Shown here one piece after another: positions 35,679 through 50,401 of a stretch of DNA of 64,000 nt. Origin of the DNA: Sorex araneus (Eukaryota > Chordata > Mammalia > Eulipotyphla > Soricidae); the NCBI RefSeq assembly GCF_027595985.1, contig NC_073303.1, forward strand, positions 377,377,034-377,441,033. The letters are read 5' to 3'. The position numbers and the translations under genes are program-made. Position 1 is the stretch's first letter. Every line of letters starts with the position of its first letter. The notes under the pieces were generated by a model. It saw nothing but the letters and a program-made list of their open reading frames with translations. It was not told the DNA's origin and ran no database searches.

Positions 35679-35684
35679 TTTATT
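35679..35684 (-). terminator. CBLN2: Predicted CBLN2 poly(A) signal AATAAA
   Basis: The minus strand reads AATAAA at 35684..35679. A GU-rich stretch (GGTGTGTGG, about 35621-35613) lies some 60 nt downstream, as expected of a downstream element. Cleavage is expected near 35655-35670. Confidence 0.55.
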
Positions 35685-36307
35685 CTGAATCTTAAATTAT
35701 GACTTTGTATCATCAATATTTTGGTTACATTGTTACACAAAGGACAAATTAACATCCGGTTTGAGGTCTCTTCTTTGATTGCTTTGGGATTAGTGACATT
35801 TCCTTGGCATACCAATCCTGCGCCCCTCAGCTCTCAACGGAGACTCCAGGAACGCTGCTGCGTGAGGCAGGAGGAAAGGCTTCCTCCCGGGGCTCCCCAT
35901 CACCGCCTTCATCCTGGTGGCAGGTGGCATCCACCCAGTGCTGGCAAGCAGTGCCCGGTCTCCAATCCCCGGCACACCAGAGGAAGGTCCCAAGAGGCAG
36001 GAGCTGTCCCTGCTGCCTTTGAAGCTCCTGATCCGAGGTGCCCAAAGCAAAGTAATCCAAATTCACAAAAATCCAGCGCTGGGAAGCCCCACCCCAGGGC
36101 TGACTCAGGCCCTCTGCGAATGAATCAGGTCCTCAAAGTATTCCAGAGCTCACACGAAAAGGAAAAAAAAATACCCAGGTGGTGAATCTGGAAGGTGCTT
36201 GAGAGCATCTACTCGAGAGGAGAAGCGGAATTGCCCATGTATCACGTTCACGTCCACGGCCAGGAGCAGCTGATGGATTGGTCTCATCCCAAACAATACG
36301 CCCGGCT

Positions 36308-36311
<4 letters not shown>

Positions 36312-36338
<27 letters not shown>

Positions 36339-36339
36339 T
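36312..36339. repeat. (TG)n, reads (CA)n in the CBLN2 3' UTR
   Basis: Thirteen to fourteen pure units, within the predicted 3' UTR. Confidence 0.95.
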
Positions 36340-37053
36340 TGGTTTTGTTTGGTCTCCTCCAGGAATTCAACAGCTTTTCCTCTTCCCAGCAGGAAAAATA
36401 GAAGTAGAGGCGAGGCGGGAGAGCAGAGTGGAACGAAAATAAAGCTTTGCACGGGAAAGAATAAACCATAAAGACACACACCGACAATACAAAAGTCACG
36501 GTCCAATCGTGCAAAATTTGCTTCTCTGGATAAAGCACTTCTTGACAGATTCACAATGTCCCCTGCCCCCTCCCGAGGCCTCCCATTCTCCCCGGGGACA
36601 CAGCATGAAGGTGAAGCCACACTTGTCTTAAGGCTGTACAGACACACAGACAACACAGTTCAGGGTCTGCGAGAGCCAGGCCGAGTCCCGCTGTCACCTG
36701 CAGACAGCCTGTGTGGGCCGGGCTCAGCAGGGCGCCTCCCAGGAAAGCAAAGTCAGTGATGCTGAGCGGAACATCCCCTGTTCGGTGACTTGACAATCAC
36801 AGGTACAAACCGCTCCTGTCGATCATTCCCTTCTCCTTCAGGCCTCGCTGCCTAAAACTCATTAGAGGCCAGGATCCTGAGGAACTGTCAATACTCAAAG
36901 AAAATTCTGGAAATGCAGGACATCATTCTTCCACCGCAAACATCTGTCGGAGGAGGTGGTCCTATTCGGACAAGTCCGGGGAGGGGTGGGGATGGGGGGT
37001 CGAGGAACGGCGGATTCGTGGACTCTGCATCCCCCCCAGCTGGGGGCTCTGCC

Positions 37054-41884
<4,831 letters not shown>

Positions 41885-41897
<13 letters not shown>

Positions 41898-41960
41898 GCT
41901 CCGAGCAGCGCGACCGCCGGACAAGTTGCTCTGGCCGGGAAGACGAAACGCGAGCTGGCG
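41885..41960 (-). other. CBLN2: Probable CBLN2 non-coding exon 1 (3' boundary firm, 5' end unknown)
   Basis: A strong donor CCAG|GTAAG sits at 41885/41884 on the minus strand inside the CpG island, 1,020 bp before the exon 2 acceptor. This is the layout expected of a 5' UTR exon. Its upstream end cannot be fixed from sequence, so the end coordinate given is nominal. The exon contains an ATG at 41897 that opens a short uORF across the junction. Confidence 0.55.
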
Positions 41961-42099
41961 GGGCGGGGGGACCCCGCCAATACCGCCCCGCCCTGCCCCT
42001 GCCCGCACCGCGGACGCCCCGCGCCCCGCACCCGCCGGCCCGCGCCACGCCCGGCTCCCGCGCCGCCCCGCGCCCGGACGCACCGTTCTCCGCGCCCCG

Positions 42100-42290
42100 A
42101 TCCCGCACAACCCGCGCCCCGATCCCACACGCCCCGCGCCCGCAAGCCCCGTCCCCGCACGCCCCGTTCCCGCGCCCCGCGCCCGCAAGCCCCGTCCCCG
42201 CACGCCTCGTCCCTGCTCCCCGAGCCCGCAAGCCCCGCGCCCCGCGCCCGCACGCCCGGGTCCCGCACAGCCCGCGCCCTCTCCCGCACA
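42100..42290. repeat. GC-rich minisatellite, ~43-44 bp unit, in the CBLN2 CpG island
   Basis: The motif CGCAAGCCCCG recurs at 42141, 42184 and 42228, with neighbouring CCCCGCACGCC and CCGCGCCC blocks repeated in step. About three to four imperfect units, upstream of the exon 1 donor; it may lie in exon 1 or the proximal promoter. Confidence 0.6.
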
Positions 42291-43375
42291 CAGCCCGCTC
42301 CGGTGCGCACCGAGCCGCGCCCCGCGCCCTGCCCGCGCCCCACCCGCGTCGCGTCCGTCCGCAGCGTCCGAAGCCCCCGGAGCCCCCCGGCACCCGCAGA
42401 GCAGCCCTCACCGCCCGCTCCCCAAATCCGGTCTCCCCGCTGCCTCCAGACGGCACGGCCAAGGGCGCCCAATGCCCAGAGGACTCGGCGCACGACCCCC
42501 CACCCGCCCCCCGGCCCGCCACCTGCCCCCCCACTCCCCCGGGCAGGGGCCCCGCGCGCGGCCCAGCGCTCTCACCGCGGCGCCCCGAGAGGAACGGCCC
42601 GGACGGTGTCGCTCCCCACTCAGGCCCCCTCCGGAGCCCCCGGCGCGCCTCTGCTCGGCGATTCTTTCTTGGCGTCTCCAAATTCCCTCCAAGTCTTATT
42701 CCTGAACGGCTTGAGCACTTTCATCATTAGGGAAGGGGCGAAGCAGACAACCCTCCCACCCACCCCCCAATTAAAAAAAAAAAAAGAAGAAAGAAAGAAA
42801 AAACCCAAAGCGAAGCCCTGGGACGGCCAGGGAGCGCCCGGGGGGCGGGCAGGAGCGGGCCGGGGTGGGCAGGGACCGAGCGGCCGCCGGGCTCGGGCTG
42901 CGCCTCTGCCGCGCGGACGCTCGGGCCCGGGGCGCGTGTCGCCCGACGCCCGCTCCGCGCTCCAGGCCGGGGACGCGCCGGTGGCCACCCCGCGGGCTGA
43001 GCGCAAGCACGGGCGCGGGGCGCCACCTACGGGCGCGCGGCCTCGCTGCGGCGGGAGCTGGCGGCGGCCCGCGGAGGGGCGGGCGCTGGGGCCACCCGGG
43101 AGGCCAGAGCCCCCCTGACCGCGCACCCTCCCTCCCCACCCCGCCCGGCGGCGCGGGCCCTGGCAGAAACAGAGCGAACGGTAACAAAGGCTTATTTTCC
43201 CGGTATCCTCCAGCACCCTGGCTCTTGACACACGGAAGAGGCGCTCTGAATTTTCCAGATCCTTCTTGCTTTCTCGAACTCTGCAGTCGGGTTATCAGCG
43301 CTTTGCAAAGAGCATCCAGAGCCCGCGTTTCCCTTAACGGACCATAGGAACTGCGCACGTTCTTTTGAAGCTGGC

Positions 43376-43423
43376 TTTTTTTTTTTTTTATAAATCACTT
43401 TTTTTTTAAAAAAAAAAAAAGCA
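43376..43423. repeat. T-run/A-run with TATAAA-like core at the CpG island edge
   Basis: A T12 run, TATAAATCAC, T9 and A13 follow one another. On the minus strand this includes TATAAA about 1.5 kb upstream of the exon 1 donor. It could be a weak distal TATA or simply low-complexity sequence. Confidence 0.4.
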
Positions 43424-44214
43424 CTAAATCCTTTGACTTATAGAACAGGCCTTTGTTCATAGGCTGATCAAAAATAAAGCCTAAATCGCCCAATGCTTTT
43501 CACAAGAACAAAGCAAACGTGCTTCTCATCCTTCCAGACTTCACACCCAACCCTCTTGGCTTTGAGCATCCAGCCCCTGGCCGTCTGGTCCCACCTCGAA
43601 GGTCCCTTCGGGGAGGAGGGCTTGTTCTCAAAGGCTCTCCGGAGAGGGGTCTTCCCCTTCCACAACTGCCCGCACCTCACCCGACCAGCTCTGAGGATGC
43701 AATTCACTTCACATCAGATGTGTAGGAAGACTGGGGAGAGATAGATATAAAAGTTCATATTATTGAAGTTCTCTAATTAATTCGGTTTCCAAAAAGAAAA
43801 AAAGTGTGATTAAAAGAACTTCTGCACCAAATGTTTTCTACCTAACTTGCAACCTAGTCTGGAACGTTGAAACAGCGCCCTTCTATGTCCTTCTGTAGAA
43901 ATTCACTAAAAATGAAGGAGCTTCCTCACTTTTATAACATGGCGAGATGTACTACAATAATTTACTGGGGCACTTTCTCAAAGTCAACATGTTTTGGTCT
44001 TATTTTTGTGGGTTGAATTTAGTAGAAACGGTGCATTTTTACTCTGGGGTAGAAACTTTACTCCTTTTACTTCTGCTTTTGAGAATCACTGTCAATAACA
44101 AGACAAATTTATCATTCCATTCGTAGAGAATCCTGACTTGCCTGCAAGCATTAAAAGCAGAAGATACTCTATCTATGAAAAAAATGTGAGGAACTCACTG
44201 ATAATTAGACCTGT

Positions 44215-44375
44215 TTGGAGATTTAATCAAGTAGCAGTGCCTCTCACACATCTATAAATCTTTAAATAACAGCTGTATTAAGCAACTGTCCTAAATGCTG
44301 TGCTGCAAATTTGATTTGAGTAATCCAAATGAATCAGATTAATATCACCTTTGGTGGTGAGAGGGAAAGGGGCAA
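44215..44375. other. Candidate conserved non-coding element upstream of CBLN2
   Basis: Unique sequence with GAGTAATCCAAATGAATCAG, GATTAATATCACC and CACCTTTGG motifs (homeobox-like and TCF/LEF-like). About 2.3 kb upstream of the exon 1 donor. Composition-based guess only. Confidence 0.25.
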
Positions 44376-44984
44376 ACAGAAACTGTGTGTCAACAAAAGT
44401 GTTAGAATGATGTCATCCTCAAAGATTGATTTATAAAGTGGACAACCTTACATAATCACAAAGTAAGCATTTCATCTGTAGTGAGAAAAACAGACAAGGT
44501 TTAAATTTAGGCAGAAGATTATTTTTAGAAGGAAGTTAGTAATTGTGAAAAGTAGCAGGTTGAACAACAGAACATCACTGATTAATGACAGTTGGAAATA
44601 TTGAGAGATATTTAGGTCACAGTGGAATCAGCCTGTTTACATGCTTAGAAAAGTTTCAGCTTGTGACTAAGATTGGAAAGTGAAAATTTCTAATTGTCAC
44701 AGGGCTTACCTGTTCTGCTCCATTTCTCCAGTGACGGTGACTATTACTATCATGAACAATAGCAGTCAGGAAGAGTAGACTATTCTCCTAAGTATAGGCA
44801 CAGCTCCGTAGACGCTAGCAACTGTTTGCCAGCATCTGGTCTGTCAGATATTGCACCCTTGCCCTTATCTTGGCTATAATTTAGTTTAACACCCAGTAGT
44901 GCGACAGATGGTTGCACAGAGATTCAGAGGAAAGCATTGAGGTCTTAAAAACAGCGGGAGGGAAAAAGCAAAAACATTAATCCA

Positions 44985-45445
44985 AAGAGACATATGCACA
45001 CCTCTACTCATTGTAGAAGCATCATATACAATCGCCAAGATCTGGAAACAGCCCAAGGACCCGACAACAAGAGTAGATCAAGCAAATGTGATCTATGTGC
45101 ACGATGGAATTCTCTTGCAACTTGGGGAAAATACAGAAGCTTGTAGTTTGCTGCAGCTTGGATGGAATTGTAGAATGTAGTGCTAAAAGGACGAAAGAGG
45201 GACTCCAGAGGAGCTCACCCAAGTACCGAATTTAGAGAAACAAAGGAAGGGGTTAAGCTATCCCCAAGGCAAAGGAACCTCCCTCAGGACTTGATCAGGA
45301 AACTGGGAAGTGAGGAAGGTAAGAGTAGGGGTGGGTCACCACAGTTGCCTGAGGGGTGGTTATCCCAATGGGCCGGGATAAAGGTCCTGCAATGATATAA
45401 CTTCAGAACTGCAGCAAACCAGGAGACCTCAATGAAATATTCTAA
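44985..45445 (+). mobile_element. Old L1 3' fragment
   Basis: Resembles the L1 ORF2/3' UTR junction region (ATATGCACACCTCTACTCAT, then an AATCGCCAAGATCTGGAAAC stretch), diverged and followed by unrecognised sequence. Confidence 0.6.
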
Positions 45446-45545
45446 AACCCTTTAAAAGAAAGAAAAAGAAACAGTAGGAAGGGATTTACTTTCTTTGGCT
45501 CCATCTATCTCCATTGAGACTGCAAGTTTGTTTTCTTATATAGAA

Positions 45546-45553
45546 CACACACA

Positions 45554-45596
<43 letters not shown>
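45546..45596. repeat. (CA)n microsatellite
   Basis: About 25 units with one TC interruption. Confidence 0.95.
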
Positions 45597-45598
<2 letters not shown>

Positions 45599-45688
45599 TG
45601 AAATGAAATACACTGCCAGCCAGAGTCACCATATTTTCTCACTTTTTTCCAGTGAAGATTTCACGTTTATGGGACTGAGACAGAACTA

Positions 45689-45800
45689 ACTAAACAGGCT
45701 GAAGCACAGGCATTGCCTGCAGGAAGCAAGGGTTCAAGTCCAGGAGTGACCTCTGAGCACAGAGCCTGAATTCGTCCCTGAGCACTGTCATGCGTAGTTC
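45689..45800 (+). mobile_element. Short SINE, degenerate
   Basis: GGCATTGCCTGCAGGAAGCA and AGGAGTGACCTCTGAGCACA; forms an inverted pair with the next element. Confidence 0.5.
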
Positions 45801-45821
45801 TAATTAGAAAATAATATTTAT

Positions 45822-45983
45822 TTATTTATTGGTTTTGAGGCCGTGTCTGGTGACGCTCAGTGCTTTATCCTGGCTGTGCAGTCATGAATCACCCCTGAGA
45901 AGGCTTCAGGGACCATACGAGGTGCCAGGGATCGAACCTGAATAGGCTGCATGCAAATCACTGTACTAGCTCTCCAACCTCCA
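45822..45983 (-). mobile_element. Short SINE
   Basis: Plus strand TGGTTTTGAGGCCGTGTCTG, GGTGCCAGGGATCGAACCTG and CTGTACTAGCTCTCCAACC. Confidence 0.7.
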
Positions 45984-46369
45984 AACTGTGTATATGTATG
46001 TCTGTATTTTAAGTACGTGATAAATACTCGCTTCCAGACAGTTTGCTGTCTTGAATGTGAATACCTTATACATGCTTTTATAAATAACTTGTCAACATTA
46101 ATAAATAGATATGTCAATTTTGTTAAACTTTATTGAGCAATAAATGACAAGTCTAGAGGAATACACTGCAATCCTGTAAGGTGAGGGTCCAGTGGTGAAG
46201 TGACTGTCAGGCTCAAGGTAATCGGCACTCCCATGAGCTCACACAGCTAACACTGTGAACTATTTCTGACTTCCAGGATTAAAATGCTTAAAAGCTGTTT
46301 AAGATTCACTCAAGAGTTGCTTTTCGGTCTATGGTACCATTTTACTCACAGTGGCTGCCATGGTGTGCA

Positions 46370-46700
46370 TTAGAATTTCAGAATTTGCTTTTCTTATTGC
46401 TAACAAGGGCATCTTTTAGCCTACCTCACCCCACTCTCCCCTCCACTGCATTCCCCGAGAACAACCCATTGTGTCTCTTTAATGGCATCACCTTTTTTGT
46501 GTTTTTTTGTGTGTGTGTCTGTCTTATTTCACTTAGCATAATGTCCCCAGACTCATCTGATCCTGGGGAATGGAGATTTCCCTTCTTTTTGTGACTGAAT
46601 ATATTTTATAGTATATGTACACTTACATGTGCATCACATTTCTTACCCATTCAATTATTATAGAATAATTAAGTGGTTTCCATACTGCTTATTCTAGTAA
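46370..46700 (-). mobile_element. Old L1 3' fragment
   Basis: The plus strand reads CTTATTTCACTTAGCATAAT and neighbouring motifs typical of the reverse complement of L1 ORF2 ends. Confidence 0.6.
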
Positions 46701-46994
46701 AATTTGCTTTAGTGTACATGGATAGGAATAGTTATCACCATGAAGTCATAATTTCCATACAATATATATCTATACCCAAGATAAATGATATAGTAAGTTT
46801 TTACTTCAGTAAAAATAAAATTTTCTAAAATTGCAAATATCTTTTCAATGTGTATAATTCTATTCTATAGAATTATTAAAATCTTAAAAACATTGAACAA
46901 TCTTGATATTGAATACTTCTTAAGTTAAAAATGGTAAATTATTTATAAGCTGCAACATATGCCTTGCACACAGGAAAATATATCCATATATATT

Positions 46995-47155
46995 TGTTGG
47001 TGAAATCAAAAATAATAAAGTGAATATCAATTTAAGAACACATAATAGCAAGGGAAAGTCTAAATAGTGGTTTGTGGACTAAAAATAATTAACAACGTAA
47101 ATGAAACTTTTGAATAATCAGAATCAGTTCCAATTTCATTCTATGAGATGACCAA
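46995..47155 (+). repeat. Direct duplicate segment, copy A
   Basis: Contains AATAGCAAGGGAAAGTCTAA and AATAATTAACAACGTAA, matching copy B at 48805-48970 in the same order and orientation. Confidence 0.6.
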
Positions 47156-47309
47156 GAAAATTTCCCTATTAAAGCAATTGATCTGCAAAGAGCATGCTTG
47201 ATGGTTAATCTGGTATATTTAGTTTCGTAGGAACATCTGCATCATTCTGCTAATCTATAGTGTGAAACATCTTTACATATGCTTACTCACCATATGTGTA
47301 TCTTTAATT

Positions 47310-47470
47310 GAAACACAGTCATTTACAACATTGTTTATGATGCAATTGTTACAGGCATTCAATGTTCCAACATGAATCCCACCACCATGAAACCTTTCCT
47401 CCATGATTGTTCCTATTTTCCTAACACCTCCCAAGCCTGTATCCTTAAGTACAAAATTATTTTATGTTGC
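47310..47470 (-). mobile_element. L1-related fragment
   Basis: Same family as the copy at 19.5 kb: ATTGTTACAGGCATTCAATG followed by an ATCCCACCACCATG segment and C-rich sequence. Confidence 0.4.
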
Positions 47471-48804
47471 TTGTTCCAACTAAATGACTGATGGAACTAT
47501 CAAAAATACTAAGTAAAAGAAGAAAATTTGTGAAAAAATAAAGCAATTGGTCTGTCAATTGGTGACTGAAATTATATAATTATCTGAACGTAGTCAACTA
47601 TGTTAAATCACATACCAGCATTTTTCTGATATTCCTCTCAATATTCCATAACTATTCTTTTAAAATATGATTTTAAAATTTATTTGATTAACAAACTGAA
47701 ATTATAGATCCAAGAGTCACAGCGTGACACTGTTTCTTCAAGAGTAAAAAAACATATTAAGTAATTGAAAGGTAGTGTTTTTTTTAATTTTGTAATTTTT
47801 AAAAAAATGTTAAAGAATAAGTCTGTATGCTAGGGGTAAATATTAGGGTTTATAAAACTTTATGAGGCAAGGATATTGAAAGAGTACAAAGTAATATATT
47901 TTCTTGCTCCTCCAATGTCCCATGCTATTTTGTTTTTAATAGAACATAATCTTGAAATTAGTATGCAAGGCAAATTAGTAACTTAATGGACTTCTTGTAT
48001 TTGAATTCTGCTGTACTAGAGGAAGCAGAACAATTGGTTGGGAAGAAGCAATTTATCCTTATTTTTTCTGCTATGTCTCATTGTCTTACATAACCCTAAT
48101 ATTCAATTTCTTCTATGTTAAAGTAGAAAATGTCTCTATTGCCTTACCAAATTGGGTCAGTTGTCTGATGCTCATCATTTTAATCTTATCAAAACAAAAG
48201 TTCTATAAACAATGACGCCGTTTGTCAACTCTAATTTCTCAATAAAATGTAGTAGTTCCAGAATGAAACCCTCTGCAGGATTTTACAGGAATAAAAATTT
48301 AATTGGTCCCCAAAGTAGTGGAGACTCATTAATATGTAGATAAATTATTTTCTGAATTTTTAGTTAAAGTATTTCTTCTACTATAACCATATAGACTTCT
48401 TTTTTGGAGTAGTTTCATGTGTGACTTCAGGGCAAGTCTTTTTAAATTCAGAACATTTTGAATCTATAATAAACAAAAATAATGTCTTTTCAACTTAGAA
48501 ACTAATTTCAAATAAGGATACACTGAGCTGAAGAGTATAGGAAACTGTTCACACTTACACTTTCAAAACTCCTTTTGGGGTGCAAGGTCAATGCACTTCC
48601 CCTCTCAAATGTTCTCCTCTTCATTGTTCAATAACATGTTAAGTCCCAAATGTTTTGAGAAAACAGCCAATAGTATTTAGAACACTGGGAATATAATCAT
48701 TTTTACTTTCTGAAATAGTTTTTCTTTTGAAACTGTGGTATTATGTGTGTTCTTGTTTGTGCATTAAGTTATATATGCCAAATTATGTATAGATTCATTT
48801 ATTT
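47471..48804. other. Intergenic, AT-rich
   Basis: No gene or named repeat recognised. Confidence 0.5.
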
Positions 48805-48970
48805 ATTGGTGACACTAAAAACAATGAAATGCATATTGAGTTAAACACACATAGTAGCAAGGAAAAGTCTAAATGTTCAGTGACTTGTGGGTACTTTTAA
48901 TAATTAACAACATAAGTAAAACTCTTTAATAATCAGAATCTGTTCCATTGGCACTCAATAGAAAGACCAA
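48805..48970 (+). repeat. Direct duplicate segment, copy B
   Basis: Contains TAGTAGCAAGGAAAAGTCTA and AATAATTAACAACATAAG, parallel to copy A about 1.8 kb upstream; diverged by small changes. Confidence 0.6.
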
Positions 48971-49052
48971 AGAGGCTGTAAGTTCAGGGAGACCATGAAT
49001 TTACATTCTCAAAAATAATGCATGATAGAAGCAATCGAAATTGGGTAGTGAA

Positions 49053-49594
49053 TTCTGGTGAGCAACGCGGCCCGGACAATGCTCCGGACCCGAATCGGGG
49101 CCAGCAGCACCGGGGGGCCGGAAGGAGGAGGTGCCGCCAGCACACCTTCTCCAGATGGAACCCTGGCGACACTGAGCAGCAACTAACACGGCTCCAGGAT
49201 TCGGGACTGGGACACATCCAAGCCGTGGGGGGGTGGGGGGGCACTGGAGTGGGTCCTTTTCTAAAACCTGAAAACATACAATCTTTTAATGGAAAACTAA
49301 TTATCAAATGCCTCCTTGTTAGGGTTATCTTGTTTGGGGATATAACTCCCACAACAATAGTGAGTTTTGTGTTGAAATATGGAACGTAATCAAGCTGAAG
49401 AGAAAATAAAGTTAAATTCATCAGTTATACAGTTGGGGTGGGGGGCGGGGGGTATACCGGGGTGGTGGTGGAATATGGGCACTGGTGAAGGGATGGTGTT
49501 TGAATACGGTATAACTGAGACATAAACCTAAGAACTCTGTAACTTTCCACATGGTGATAAAATTTTTTAAAAAATAAAAATTAAAAAAAAAAAA
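49053..49594 (+). mobile_element. L1-derived 3'-end insertion (~540 bp)
   Basis: Flanked by GAAATTGGG(T/G)AGTGAA at 49037-49052 and 49595-49610 (one mismatch). Starts with a GC-rich part unlike that at 8.0 kb, then shares CAACAATAGTGAGT and the GGGCACTGGTGAAGGGATG tail with it, ending in an A-rich tail. Confidence 0.8.
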
Positions 49595-50144
49595 GAAATT
49601 GGGGAGTGAAAAGTGGAGAGTGTAAGGACGAATCCCCTGGAAAGTGCTGTGTGTTAAACAGTGGCACTGTGGAAGCAGCCCTCGGAACTGCTCATCAGAA
49701 ATCCGGGGCTAGTTATTCTCTCCTCCTATGTTCAACCCGGCCTCATTTCTCCACCTTAGTGCCCGGGAATCAGACAGCATTCCTTCCCAGTGCTCCTGCA
49801 AACTCCACGGTGGACAGATAGATTGGCTCCAACAGTTGGTAAACCTACCTTTTACAAACCTTCCTTAGTTTGAAACAAGACCTTCTTCTCCTTATTCCAG
49901 AGTTTCTCTGGTCATAGGAAATCATTCTTTTATGCTTGTGATTAGCTGGTGGAGAGACTTGTCCTTGGAGATCCAGCATTGTAAAGGAGTATGTGAAAAA
50001 AAAAAAGACAACAACTAAAAATCGTGAGGTTTTGATACTGAGCAACCTACAGGCTGGTCCATCAAGAAGTTTCACTTGTCTCAGCTGAATACAATGAGAC
50101 CAGTTAGGGATCCCTTCAGAGATAAGTTCCTGATGACAGACAAT

Positions 50145-50393
50145 GTAGCACTGTAGCACTGTTGTCCTGCTGTTCATTGATTTGCTTGAGCGGGCACTAG
50201 TAACATCTCCATCGTGAGACTTTTTGTTATTGCTTTTGGCATATTGAATACACCACAGGTGGCTTGCCAGGCTCTGCCATGAGAGCAAGATACTCTCGGT
50301 AGCTTGCTGGGCTCTCTGAGAGGGACGGAGGAATCGAACCAGGGTCGGCCACATGCAAGGCAAATGCCCTACCCGCTGTGCTATCGCTCCAAC
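50145..50393 (-). mobile_element. Long SINE
   Basis: Flanked by CAGACAAT at 50137-50144 and 50394-50401; complete, well preserved. Confidence 0.92.
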
Positions 50394-50401
50394 CAGACAA
50401 T

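Larger units (their letters stand above)
35660..37053 (-). other. CBLN2: CBLN2 3' UTR (predicted)
   Basis: From the stop codon at 37054 I see no earlier AATAAA on the minus strand before 35684, so the 3' UTR is predicted to be about 1.4 kb. It contains a (CA)n tract on the transcript strand (plus-strand TG at 36312-36339) and no recognisable SINE. Short ORFs on either strand here are chance. The exact end is inferred from the poly(A) signal only. Confidence 0.6.
43171..44984. other. Upstream flank of CBLN2
   Basis: The first ~170 bp after the CpG island is moderately complex and could hold a further 5' exon; the rest is AT-rich unique sequence. Confidence 0.4.
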
